A DNA stretch of 64,000 bases from Ampullaceana balthica (Eukaryota > Mollusca > Gastropoda > Lymnaeidae). This document shows positions 46,013-58,900 of the stretch, piece after piece. Where the stretch lies: assembly GCA_944989445.1 (NCBI GenBank), contig CALYLW010000012.1:1581501-1645500 (forward strand), read 5' to 3'. The number at the start of each line of letters is the position of its first letter. Position 1 is the stretch's first letter. Under the pieces are notes generated by a model, which saw nothing but the letters and a program-made list of their open reading frames with translations, made no database searches and was not told the DNA's origin. The position numbers and the translations under genes are program-made.

Positions 46013-46990
46013 TTAGCTGCACTTTGATATCATCATTGAGTGATACATGCGAAGTGCGATGTGGACATTTGGAAAAGGATTAAGTAAAATTTTTAGCTCT
46101 GTGAATGTATTTTGAGTTTCGCATTGTGCTACTTCCTTTTCCTGACCCTGAGCCTGGGGCTGGGCAATACACTTTTTTAAGAGTTTTGAAAATTGGACTA
46201 ATTCTGAAGAAAAGCAGTCAACGAAATCACTTGAATATTCTTCCATTAACTTGGGTGCTGCCCCTCGGATGGCATCATTGCTGAGCTCAGTTAGGTTTCT
46301 AAGAAAGCCACATTTTTCATGGATGCCTTTATATGCGTCTAACCGATGTTGTAGGGCTGGAGAAAGTTTCAATGATTTCAAGAAATACCTCAACCTCGAA
46401 TTTTTGTTTCAGAGAAAATACTGTTTCGGCTGATATCCCTTCATCAAGATGACACTTTCTCTTTTTTTAATCGCATTGAAGATTTTTTATATTCTTTCTC
46501 CACGGACTTATCCTTTCTTTTTTCTTCATAGAAATGGAATTCAGAGCGCTGTCTTTTAACAAGCTCAAAAAGATAATTCAACATATGTATCTTGAAGAGA
46601 TGCATTCATTTTCTGAAATCTTTATAAAATTGTGTCCCAAATTTCAAGTAAAATAGCGAGTTTCAGTTGTTCAAGTTCCTTCCTAAATGATTCTGCTTCA
46701 AGTCGACTGTCAGGCGGCTGATTTTCGTCAGTTGCCAATTCTTCCAGTGCTTCAATATTCTCATGGTATTATTTATTAACAGATCATGCCGGGCTGACCA
46801 TCTTGTGTCAGGCAAGGCTTTGTTAAAAGGTAACATTTTCAATTGTTTTTGAAGACCCTGCTGACGATGATTAGATGCAACAAGCCAGGTATAAAGATTT
46901 TGCAGAATGAAAAAATAAGTAAATATTTTTTTTTAAATCTGGTTGCAGCAGGACAACTTTCTGCTGAATTTCTCCCAATCAAATTAAAGG
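46013..46990 (-). pseudogene. hAT transposase relic (ZMYM1-like type)
   Basis: Minus-strand remnants in several frames. In order: a stretch with LPFNKALPDTRWSARHDLL (the conserved TRWSAR motif), then EELATDENQPPDSRLEAESF, VELFELVKRQRSEFHFYEEK and LKQKFEVEVFLEIIETF. An intact 126-codon frame (46013-46393) follows, with KCGFLRNLTELSNDAIRGAA and LNPFPNVHIALRMYHSMM, the approach to the hAT dimerisation region. Frameshifts and stops (for example near 46635) and loss of both ends make it inactive. The motif order matches hAT transposases annotated as zinc finger MYM-type protein 1-like. Confidence 0.8.
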
Positions 46991-47074
46991 AATGAATGGT
47001 ATTTAGCTAATCTTATCTGCACCTTCTATACAGAATATAAATAACGGAACGCAACGTGTATTTCAGGTTAATTA

Positions 47075-47213
47075 AGGACACCGATATTCAATGTGCACAC
47101 AGAAATCACCTATGACCCGCTCTTAAGCAGAACCCCCCACCCCAGCCTAACATTTTCCCATAGATTTTGTCCCCAAAAAAGTCGGCTTTAGAACGAGTAT
47201 ATACGGTACTAGT
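47075..47213 (-). mobile_element. Element A fragment (A2), inverted, inside hAT B
   Basis: On the minus strand ATACTCGTTCTAAAGCCGAC, GACAAAATCTATGGG, GGGTCATAGGTGATTTCTG and TTGAATATCGGTG parallel the left end of element A (45486-45605) base for base with about 15-20% divergence. It is a one-ended piece, so it arrived by insertion plus truncation or by rearrangement rather than as a complete copy. Confidence 0.8.
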
Positions 47214-48105
47214 GTTTAATTACATATTTATTCGAATATTTACTTCTTACATCAGTCTGTCTGAAGGTCGAAGCGTCGTAACTCGTGCACAATGCACTAC
47301 TAATAGTTGGTTAAAAATTCGATTATTGAATTATGCAATACTATGTCAAAGTTTTTTTGTCGTAAGTTTTCCAAACTAATAAGAAATCTATTGTTTTCTG
47401 AAGCTAGGTTTCCCTAGATATTACATGTATTACAAATGAGGACGACTTCTGGTATTTCACACTCTTCGACATTTTCTCTTGATAAGTAGATGAGATTTTA
47501 TTAATTTATTTATGATATTTTCGATGCGTCAAGCTAACATTTGCCCACTTTTATTATAGAAAATAATAAGTTTGGGGGCCCCTAAATCATCGGGGGCTCC
47601 TGGCTTTAGCCCGTTCAGCCCCCCCCCCTTTAATCTGCCGTAGGGTGTTGTTATTGTAGATTATCAATGTCCTTTTGTACATTCTATAAGATTTGACTGC
47701 TCTATCAGAAGCTATAATATATTATTAAAAATCAGCACTTACCTTATTTAATTATTTTATTTATTTTTGTGAACGGTTTAATAAATTGTTTTACAAATTT
47801 TGTTTTCAACCACGGATTTTAATGTACGCACTTTCGTCACTGTTTATCAAATAATTTTTTTTTAAATACCGTTAACTCTTGCTTAACAAAGAGCAGAAAG
47901 ACAAAGATAGGCAGTACAAAGTAAAGAATCATAATGACCGATTTAGCTTGTAGTTTAAAAAAAATATGTACCATTTTTTTAAAGCTGTCCTATTATTTTT
48001 TGGGGGGTCGGCTTGCGATCGGGTTATACACTTTTAATACTTTTCCCTCCAAAAAGTGGGGGGTCGGCTTATGAACGAACGGGCTATAGAACGAGTATAT
48101 ACGAT

Positions 48106-48850
<745 letters not shown>

Positions 48851-49041
48851 CGAAGGTGGAATATTTACATAAACTAAAAAAAGATTTGCTATAACCAAGA
48901 GAATAAATATTGAATTAAAAAAAATTGAGGAAAACAGAATTTGTCTTGAACAAATTAACAACTAAACAGCAAATTGAAACATTAAATTATTCCAAATAAT
49001 TTTTTAATGACCCCCTCTTTTATATTCGTACTAGAAATTAA

Positions 49042-49359
49042 ATGACCGATGTCACGATGTCTGACTTCAATGAGAATCTAAGCGGGTTCCAGAAAAGAAA
49101 AAAAATCGAAAAAGTAAAAGAGCTTTTTCGTAATGTTTCTAAGTTAAACACATTTTTCGTCTCGTCTACGTCTAGACCTAGTTCTGGCTCTAGTACTAGT
49201 AAAACTAGTGCATTAGCCAGTGGCAGTTGCAGCGATGCTGCTGATGACCGTCAACAGGCAACTCCAACAAACGTGTCTGACTGCAACGAGCTACATGAAA
49301 ACATTATTTCTGAAAAACCCGTAACAGCTACAAAAAACGATTATTTTAGAAATTCCTGA
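49042..49359 (+). CDS. hAT transposase N-terminal fragment
   Basis: A 105-codon frame from ATG to TGA. It includes LSGFQKRKKIEKVKELFRNV and SKLNTFF, the usual opening of hAT transposases with a TTF-type zinc finger (SGxxKRK...LPKLxxFF), then a Ser/Thr-rich linker. A frameshift at about 49345 separates it from the zinc-finger part downstream, so it encodes no active enzyme. Whether the short protein is made is unknown. Confidence 0.7.
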   Translation: MTDVTMSDFNENLSGFQKRKKIEKVKELFRNVSKLNTFFVSSTSRPSSGSSTSKTSALASGSCSDAADDRQQATPTNVSDCNELHENIISEKPVTATKNDYFRNS

Positions 49360-49362
49360 ATC

Positions 49363-50199
49363 TATTTCTTCTTTAAGTGACGATCCTGCTGAGTGGATGA
49401 TAGTCGAAGTTACCTTGGAGTACCTTGTTCAAAATGGCCTGAAGCAAAATATTGATGCCGACTTTTCTTTTTCAAAGCGTCAGTACTCTGATAAAAACCG
49501 GGTATATATCGCTGTCTTTTTGAGCCGAACATTAAGCAATGGTGAAACATGACCTCGACCTTGGATCAAGGAGGTTGCACATGAGAGTGCAAGGATGAAG
49601 TGTTTTGCGCCCATTGTAAGATGTTTGGGAAATTGGGATAACTGGCTAATGGAAGGTTCAACGACTGAAAAAACACATTTCAAAGAATGAAGGAACATGA
49701 GAATTCGGACTAACACAGGTCAGCACTTGCGACACTATTATCTAGGAAGAATGATGGCGGTAGAGTCTTGTTCTTCAAACGGAAGAAGAAATAAAATACT
49801 GGCATTAGTTTCTGAGGCGCATTTTTGAGTTAAATAAAAAGTTTGTCTTTCTTACGAAACGATATCGTTTGGAATCTAAAAACATCCCTGAAGGAGCCAG
49901 AAACCTTATAACTTTTTTATCCAGGGGATTTGAATAGGACTTTGGAAAACGAGTGTCTGCACCTGCAAGCTCATTTGTTGTCTAATGATGAAGTTATGGA
50001 ATTATCGTCACTGAATCTATACAAATACTTAGCGGAAAAAGAATTTTTTCAAACGTAGGAATTGCGCTCCAAATGCTGTTGTGTACACCAGCGTCAAGCA
50101 GAACGGTCGTTTTCAGCGCTAAAAGTAAGGAATTACTTAAGATCTAACATAGGAGAGCACAGGCTCAATTCACTCTCTGTAATGTACATAGAGTCATAA
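49363..50199 (+). pseudogene. hAT transposase, zinc-finger and C-terminal remnants
   Basis: From 49371 the frame reads LSDDPAEWMIVEVTLEYLVQ, then SFSKRQYSDKNRV and LSRTLSNGET, an in-frame TGA and PRPWI, matching the TTF zinc-finger region. The middle is missing. At about 50098-50199 QAERSFSALKVRNYLRSN, IGEHRLNSL and a stop represent the C-terminal hAT dimerisation signature (ERxFSxLxxxKxxLRSxMxxxRLxxL). The RNase H-like catalytic core is absent. Confidence 0.75.
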
Positions 50200-50486
50200 A
50201 TAATTCAGTCAATTGTCTATGATGACGTCATTTGTTCTTTTGCACAGAAGAAAGTTCGTCGTAAGATTCTATAAATTTTTGTAGAATAACGTAACTATTG
50301 CAATATATAGTCTACTGTATTATTCTGATGTTTATTATAGTCATTAAAGTCAATTAAGAAAATATATGTTGTGTACTCGTGCATTTAATCAGCTAAATTT
50401 CCAAAATAGCTTCGAGATGGTTTTTGTTCCGAATGCAAAAAGTGCCCAGGGGCCCTGGGTCTCTTAAGTCTGGGCCTGACTGTAGT

Positions 50487-51047
50487 ATATTTGAGACATG
50501 ATGATGAACATTCTCCAATTCATGTCAACGATAAACTGTTACAGTCCGGTCGAGAGGAGATCCCTGTTATTATCACTGTGTCCACTCCGCCTGGATATTA
50601 AAGGCCTTTAAAAGTGGACATTCCTGGCCTAATCGAGAATTGGAGTCCCAGATAGACGGGACATCATTTATTATGAAATTTATTTAGCTAGCACTGGGAT
50701 ATTCAAACAATTTCACTAAGGAAAATTTGAATTTATTGAAATAATTTTTCCCATGGGAATTTCTTTTGTAAGGAGCTTCATTAAGACCTGTTAAAGTGAC
50801 GAGTTATTTGTGAATTATGGGGCATATTTTTGAAAGTTTATATTACGATTTAAAAAAAAATTTAAAGTAAAAATTGGTTCCATTGAAATGAATTATGAAT
50901 TTTGGCAATAGTTATTAGTGTTCATTTTAAAACCCAAGATTATCTACCATTGTTTAATCCCATGTGATCTCTTATTTTAAAATGCATAAATATCTTACCA
51001 TTATATTTATAACTAAAAAATAAAAAATACAATAATCCGTGTACACA
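50487..51047. other. AT-rich spacer between elements C and D
   Basis: No recognised feature. Confidence 0.4.
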
Positions 51048-51055
51048 TTTAAAGT

Positions 51056-51764
51056 AGGGCATAACCGAGTAGACAATTTCCACCGAGTACCGAGTCCGAG
51101 TATTTGGATGTACTATTTGCCGGATCCGGATACGAACCGAGTAGTAGCTGCGACTTAGGAGAGTACCATTGTTAATTATTTAATTTTGACTCAATGTAAA
51201 TTTATTATGTTGTCGTAAATCTACATAGATTAGTATATATAAAATAGAAAACAGTAATTTTAACACCAGTAATGCAATGGAAAATTACCAGGCACCGTTA
51301 CAAACTTAAAATTATTTTAATAATAAAATTATTTTAATAATTTTTTTTACTATGTTTATACTATGGCGTCTATATTTTCAAATATTTGCCGGAAACACAA
51401 ACGTTACGCCACTTGTGGAATGCTGATAAAGTTAATGTTTTCCGCCAGTAAGTGGCATATATCTCTACAACCATTGCAGTCGGACGGAAGTATATTAGTA
51501 TAATGGCCATCTTTTGAAAGAAAGTTAGACTATGCGTGACCCAGTAACAACTGGTTACGCCACCTGCGGAATGCTACTGAAATTATCGTGTCTTCTTTGC
51601 CAGCTGTTCAGTATTTATTGAATTACATTTTCTTAATTTTTATTTTTTATTTTTTAGCTATTTGCGTGTGTAATATTTGCCGAGGCGAATACTTCCGGAT
51701 ATTACCGAAAATCGTAATATTCGGCCGAGGTGAATGTCCGAGGCAATTTCTGGTTATGCCCTAA
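51056..51764. mobile_element. TIR transposon D (hAT-like, non-coding)
   Basis: About 0.7 kb with AGGGCATAACC at the left and GGTTATGCCCT at the right. It is flanked by TTTAAAGT (51048-51055 and 51765-51772), an 8-bp duplication if the element ends two bases past CCCT. Subterminal ACCGAGTACCGAGTCCGAG motifs face GCCGAGGCGAATA and GGCCGAGGTGAATG blocks at the right. Two diverged copies of a TTACGCCAC...GGAATGCT block lie inside. No coding. Confidence 0.75.
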
Positions 51765-51772
51765 TTTAAAGT

Positions 51773-52950
51773 ACAATTTACTCAAGCCTAAAATCATTTT
51801 ACAAATTTAATTCTAAAAAATGAAAAATCACTATACTGATTTTAATTTTCTTATATACACAAACCTAAAACATGCACACTGGAAATCAACGCTATATAGA
51901 TTAAAGCAAAAGTGTTTATAAAAAAAATAAAAAAATACAACAACGAAGGACGCCTATGAAACTCGCCGTTAAAACCATCTCAATAAACATTTTAGTGATG
52001 GGATAATCAAGAATCTTGTTATCAAATTCTGGGGCACAACTTTTTAACTGAAAAATAAATAAATAATCGCAACGTCCACACTCATCGTCCACCCGTAACG
52101 CATATGAACGTTGACCAGCGGAAAATAAGGCCGAAAATGTTGCACGTTGTATGTGGTTGTGGGGTATGAGGACGGCCACTGTTGAGAAACAGATACAAAT
52201 TTCAAGTTCAGAGAAAAAACAAATTAACAAATTAAATTATTATTTTTTTTACTTCAATTCATCCTAAAATTATGATTTAGAATCTATAACGTCACAGTAA
52301 CTCTGGTAGCAACCACTTCTGCTAATGCAAGCCACGTCATCAAGAGTTGTCCGCCCCTTCGAAACGCTAGTTTATTGGTTCCAGTATGGGGAAGGAGGTG
52401 TAAAATACATTGCAGTTATTAAATATCAAAGAATCCGGTCTTTTACGTCACACATGTAGGTAACTCGAGAGTAAATTTCCGTCAACGCTGGCTCCCATTG
52501 AGTGATGTCCCCTGTCGGTAGGAGGAGACACAGGGGGTAAAAAAGACAGCTGACATAAAATCAATCAACCAATCAGGTATTTCTCTCATTGGATGGTGAC
52601 GTATGACAAAGACGTCAAGAAGAAGAAAAAAAAACAGGACTCGTTGTCGCGATGTTTTCCCATTTTGTGACTGTGGGACTTGTTTTGGTCAAGTCAGCTA
52701 ATATATAAGGAGTTGTGTCCCTTGCGATGCTGAGTTTGCTTTGTTATTACGTATAGTAATCAACAGAATGCATTCACAATACCGGCATCCAGAAATGTAT
52801 AAGTTATTTTTTAGATAAAGGTCCAGTTGAAGAAAGCAGTATCGAATATATCATTGTCCCATACCAAGGAAAGCATCTAAGACATTTTGGGACGTCATTC
52901 ATAAGGCGAATATTAAAATAAGAAATGGCTTATTTGAAACTCAGTGAAAG
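51773..52950. other. Mostly unique flank of the large satellite
   Basis: A 104-codon minus-strand frame (51916-52230) has no recognised domain. At 52260-52760 GC is higher, with TGACGTATGACAAAGACGTC near 52598 and ATATATAAGG near 52701, which could be promoter-like. No downstream exon is evident before the satellite. Confidence 0.35.
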
Positions 52951-55900
52951 TGGGAGGGTTATTGAAACGTGAGTGATGAGAGATAGGTTATTGATACGTG
53001 AGTGATGAGAGATAGGTTATTGATACGTGAGTGATGAGAGATAGGTTATTGATACGTGAGTGATGTCAGATAGATTATTGATACGTGAGTGATGTCAGAT
53101 AGGTTATTGAAACGTGAGTGATGTCAGATAGGTTATTGAAACGTGAGTGATGTCAGATAGGTTATTGAAACGTGAGTGATGTCAGATAGGTTATTGAAAC
53201 GTGAGTGATGTCAGATAGGTTATTGAAACGTGAGTGATGTCAGATAGGTTATTGAAACGTGAGTGATGTCAGATAGATTATTGAAACGTGAGTGATGTCA
53301 GATAGGTTATTGATACGTGAGTGATGTCAGATAGGTTATTGATACGTGAGTGATGTCAGATAGGTTATTGATACGTGAGTGATGTCAGATAGGTTATTGA
53401 TACGTGAGTGATGTCAGATAGGTTATTGATACGTGAGTGATGTCAGATAGGTTATTGATACGTGAGTGATGTCAGATAGGTTATTGATACGTGAGTGATG
53501 AGAGATAGGTTATTGAAACGTGAGTGATGAGAGATAGGTTATTGATACGTGAGTGATGAGAGATAGGTTATTGATACGTGAGTGATGAGAGATAGGTTAT
53601 TGATACGTGAGTGATGAGAGATAGGTTATTGATACGTGAGTGATGAGAGATAGGTTATTGATACGTGAGTGATGTCAGATAGATTATTGATACGTGAGTG
53701 ATGTCAGATAGGTTATTGAAACGTGAGTGATGTCAGATAGGTTATTGAAACGTGAGTGATGTCAGATAGGTTATTGAAACGTGAGTGATGTCAGATAGGT
53801 TATTGAAACGTGAGTGATGTCAGATAGGTTATTGATACGTGAGTGATGTCAGATAGGTTATTGAAACGTGAGTGATGTCAGATAGGTTATTGAAACGTGA
53901 GTGATGTCAGATAGGTTATTGAAACGTGAGTGATGTCAGATAGGTTATTGAAACGTGAGTGATGTCAGATAGGTTATTGATACGTGAGTGATGTCAGATA
54001 GGTTATTGAAACGTGAGTGATGTCAGATAGGTTATTGAAACGTGAGTGATGTCAGATAGGTTATTGAAACGTGAGTGATGTCAGATAGGTTATTGAAACG
54101 TGAGTGATGTCAGATAGGTTATTGAAACGTGAGTGATGAGAGATAGGTTATTGATACGTGAGTGATGAGAGATAGGTTATTGATACGTGAGTGATGAGAG
54201 ATAGGTTATTGATACGTGAGTGATGAGAGATAGGTTATTGATACGTGAGTGATGAGAGATAGGTTATTGATACGTGAGTGATGTCAGATAGATTATTGAT
54301 ACGTGAGTGATGTCAGATAGGTTATTGAAACGTGAGTGATGTCAGATAGGTTATTGAAACGTGAGTGATGTCAGATAGGTTATTGAAACGTGAGTGATGT
54401 CAGATAGGTTATTGAAACGTGAGTGATGTCAGATAGGTTATTGATACGTGAGTGATGTCAGATAGGTTATTGAAACGTGAGTGATGTCAGATAGGTTATT
54501 GAAACGTGAGTGATGTCAGATAGGTTATTGAAACGTGAGTGATGTCAGATAGGTTATTGAAACGTGAGTGATGTCAGATAGGTTATTGATACGTGAGTGA
54601 TGTCAGATAGGTTATTGAAACGTGAGTGATGTCAGATAGGTTATTGAAACGTGAGTGATGTCAGATAGGTTATTGAAACGTGAGTGATGTCAGATAGGTT
54701 ATTGAAACGTGAGTGATGTCAGATAGGTTATTGAAACGTGAGTGATGAGAGATAGGTTATTGATACGTGAGTGATGAGAGATAGGTTATTGATACGTGAG
54801 TGATGAGAGATAGGTTATTGATACGTGAGTGATGAGAGATAGGTTATTGATACGTGAGTGATGAGAGATAGGTTATTGATACGTGAGTGATGTCAGATAG
54901 ATTATTGATACGTGAGTGATGTCAGATAGGTTATTGAAACGTGAGTGATGTCAGATAGGTTATTGAAACGTGAGTGATGTCAGATAGGTTATTGAAACGT
55001 GAGTGATGTCAGATAGGTTATTGAAACGTGAGTGATGTCAGATAGGTTATTGATACGTGAGTGATGTCAGATAGGTTATTGAAACGTGAGTGATGTCAGA
55101 TAGGTTATTGAAACGTGAGTGATGTCAGATAGGTTATTGAAACGTGAGTGATGTCAGATAGGTTATTGAAACGTGAGTGATGTCAGATAGGTTATTGATA
55201 CGTGAGTGATGTCAGATAGGTTATTGAAACGTGAGTGATGTCAGATAGGTTATTGAAACGTGAGTGATGTCAGATAGGTTATTGAAACGTGAGTGATGTC
55301 AGATAGGTTATTGAAACGTGAGTGATGTCAGATAGGTTATTGAAACGTGAGTGATGTCAGATAGGTTATTGAAACGTGAGTGATGTCAGATAGGTTATTG
55401 AAACGTGAGTGATGTCAGATAGATTATTGAAACGTGAGTGATGTCAGATAGGTTATTGAAACGTGAGTGATGTCAGATAGGTTATTGAAACGTGAGTGAT
55501 GTCAGATAGATTATTGAAACGTGAGTGATGTCAGATAGGTTATTGAAACGTGAGTGATGTCAGATAGATTATTGAAACGTGAGTGATGTCAGATAGGTTA
55601 TTGAAACGTGAGTGATGTCAGATAGGTTATTGAAACGTGAGTGATGTCAGATAGGTTATTGAAACGTGAGTGATGTCAGATAGATTATTGAAACGTGAGT
55701 GATGTCAGATAGGTTATTGAAACGTGAGTGATGTCAGATAGGTTATTGAAACGTGAGTGATGTCAGATAGATTATTGAAACGTGAGTGATGTCAGATAGG
55801 TTATTGAAACGTGAGTGATGTCAGATAGGTTATTGAAACGTGAGTGATGTCAGATAGGTTATTGAAACGTGAGTGATGTCAGATAGGTTATTGAAACGTG

Positions 55901-58900
55901 AGTGATGTCAGATAGGTTATTGAAACGTGAGTGATGTCAGATAGATTATTGAAACGTGAGTGATGTCAGATAGGTTATTGAAACGTGAGTGATGTCAGAT
56001 AGGTTATTGAAACGTGAGTGATGTCAGATAGATTATTGAAACGTGAGTGATGTCAGATAGGTTATTGAAACGTGAGTGATGTCAGATAGGTTATTGAAAC
56101 GTGAGTGATGTCAGATAGGTTATTGAAACGTGAGTGATGTCAGATAGGTTATTGAAACGTGAGTGATGTCAGATAGGTTATTGATACGTGAGTGATGTCA
56201 GATAGATTATTGAAACGTGAGTGATGTCAGATAGGTTATTGAAACGTGAGTGATGTCAGATAGGTTATTGAAACGTGAGTGATGAGAGATAGATTATTGA
56301 AACGTGAGTGATGTCAGATAGGTTATTGAAACGTGAGTGATGTCAGATAGGTTATTGAAACGTGAGTGATGTCAGATAGGTTATTGAAACGTGAGTGATG
56401 TCAGATAGGTTATTGAAACGTGAGTGATGTCAGATAGGTTATTGATACGTGAGTGATGTCAGATAGATTATTGAAACGTGAGTGATGTCAGATAGGTTAT
56501 TGAAACGTGAGTGATGTCAGATAGGTTATTGAAACGTGAGTGATGAGAGATAGATTATTGAAACGTGAGTGATGTCAGATAGGTTATTGAAACGTGAGTG
56601 ATGTCAGATAGGTTATTGAAACGTGAGTGATGAGAGATAGATTATTGAAACGTGAGTGATGTCAGATAGGTTATTGAAACGTGAGTGATGAGAGATAGAT
56701 TATTGAAACGTGAGTGATGTCAGATAGGTTATTGAAACGTGAGTGATGTCAGATAGATTATTGAAACGTGAGTGATGAGAGATAGGTTATTGATACGTGA
56801 GTGATGTCAGATAGATTATTGATACGTGAGTGATGTCAGATAGATTATTGATACGTGAGTGATGTCAGATAGATTATTGAAACGTGAGTGATGAGAGATA
56901 GGTTATTGAAACGTGAGTGATGAAAGATAGATTATTGAAACGTGAGTGATGAGAGATAGATTATTGAAACGTGAGTGATGAGAGATAGATTATTGAAACG
57001 TGAGTGATGTCAGATAGGTTATTGAAACGTGAGTGATGTCAGATAGGTTATTGAAACGTGAGTGATGTCAGATAGGTTATTGAAACGTGAGTGATGAGAG
57101 ATAGATTATTGAAACGTGAGTGATGTCAGATAGGTTATTGAAACGTGAGTGATGAGAGATAGATTATTGAAACGTGAGTGATGTCAGATAGGTTATTGAA
57201 ACGTGAGTGATGTCAGATAGATTATTGAAACGTGAGTGATGAGAGATAGGTTATTGATACGTGAGTGATGTCAGATAGATTATTGATACGTGAGTGATGT
57301 CAGATAGATTATTGATACGTGAGTGATGTCAGATAGATTATTGAAACGTGAGTGATGAGAGATAGGTTATTGAAACGTGAGTGATGTCAGATAGATTATT
57401 GATACGTGAGTGATGAGAGATAGGTTATTGATACGTGAGTGATGTCAGATAGATTATTGATACGTGAGTGATGAGAGATAGGTTATTGATACGTGAGTGA
57501 TGTCAGATAGATTATTGATACGTGAGTGATGAGAGATAGGTTATTGAAACGTGAGTGATGTCAGATAGATTATTGATACGTGAGTGATGTCAGATAGATT
57601 ATTGATACGTGAGTGATGAGAGATAGGTTATTGAAACGTGAGTGATGTCAGATAGATTATTGATACGTGAGTGATGAGAGATAGGTTATTGATACGTGAG
57701 TGATGTCAGATAGATTATTGATACGTGAGTGATGAGAGATAGGTTATTGAAACGTGAGTGATGAGAGATAGATTATTGAAACGTGAGTGATGAGAGATAG
57801 ATTATTGAAACGTGAGTGATGAGAGATAGGTTATTGAAACGTGAGTGATGAGAGATAGATTATTGAAACGTGAGTGATGAGAGATAGGTTATTGAAACGT
57901 GAGTGATGAGAGATAGGTTATTGAAACGTGAGTGATGAGAGATAGATTATTGAAACGTGAGTGATGAGAGATAGGTTATTGAAACGTGAGTGATGAGAGA
58001 TAGATTATTGAAACGTGAGTGATGAGAGATAGGTTATTGAAACGTGAGTGATGAGAGATAGATTATTGAAACGTGAGTGATGAGAGATAGATTATTGAAA
58101 CGTGAGTGATGAGAGATAGATTATTGAAACGTGAGTGATGAGAGATAGATTATTGAAACGTGAGTGATGAGAGATAGATTATTGAAACGTGAGTGATGAG
58201 AGATAGGTTATTGAAACGTGAGTGATGAGAGATAGATTATTGAAACGTGAGTGATGAGAGATAGGTTATTGAAACGTGAGTGATGAGAGATAGGTTATTG
58301 AAACGTGAGTGATGAGAGATAGATTATTGAAACGTGAGTGATGAGAGATAGGTTATTGAAACGTGAGTGATGAGAGATAGATTATTGAAACGTGAGTGAT
58401 GAGAGATAGGTTATTGATACGTGAGTGATGTCAGATAGATTATTGATACGTGAGTGATGAGAGATAGGTTATTGATACGTGAGTGATGTCAGATAGATTA
58501 TTGATACGTGAGTGATGAGAGATAGATTATTGATACGTGAGTGATGAGAGATAGGTTATTGAAACGTGAGTGATGTCAGATAGATTATTGATACGTGAGT
58601 GATGAGAGATAGGTTATTGATACGTGAGTGATGTCAGATAGATTATTGATACGTGAGTGATGAGAGATAGGTTATTGATACGTGAGTGATGTCAGATAGA
58701 TTATTGATACGTGAGTGATGAGAGATAGGTTATTGATACGTGAGTGATGTCAGATAGATTATTGATACGTGAGTGATGAGAGATAGGTTATTGAAACGTG
58801 AGTGATGTCAGATAGATTATTGATACGTGAGTGATGAGAGATAGGTTATTGATACGTGAGTGATGTCAGATAGATTATTGATACGTGAGTGATGAGAGAT

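Larger units (their letters stand above)
45606..47643 (-). mobile_element. hAT transposon B, defective, inserted in A
   Basis: The left end CAGGGGCGGATTAAG and the inverted right end CTTTAATCTGCCGTAG bound a 2.04-kb element. The flanks are GGTGTTGA (45598-45605) and GGTGTTGT (47644-47651), an 8-bp target duplication with one mismatch, as expected of hAT. It carries a minus-strand transposase relic (46013-46990). A piece of element A in inverse orientation (47075-47213) sits between the transposase and the right end, so the N-terminal zinc-finger region is lost. Confidence 0.8.
45486..48105. mobile_element. TIR transposon A, split by hAT element B
   Basis: Left part 45486-45605 (TACTCGTTCGCAAGCCGACC, GGTCGGCTTATGAG) and right part 47644-48105 (GTGGGGGGTCGGCTTATGAA, ATAGAACGAGTATATACG) have inverted ends with repeated TCGGCTTA/AAGCCGA motifs. 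Without B the element would be about 0.57 kb. The interior of the right part is AT-rich with no coding. Elements with ACTCGxxTATAAGCCGACC ends are common MITE-like DNA transposons in invertebrates; I do not assign a superfamily. Confidence 0.65.

Noticed and set aside
45486..47213. A single 1.7-kb transposon with about 120-bp inverted ends
   Set aside because: The hAT B end and target duplication at 45606/47643 do not coincide with it; a nest of A, B and a fragment of A explains all boundaries better.
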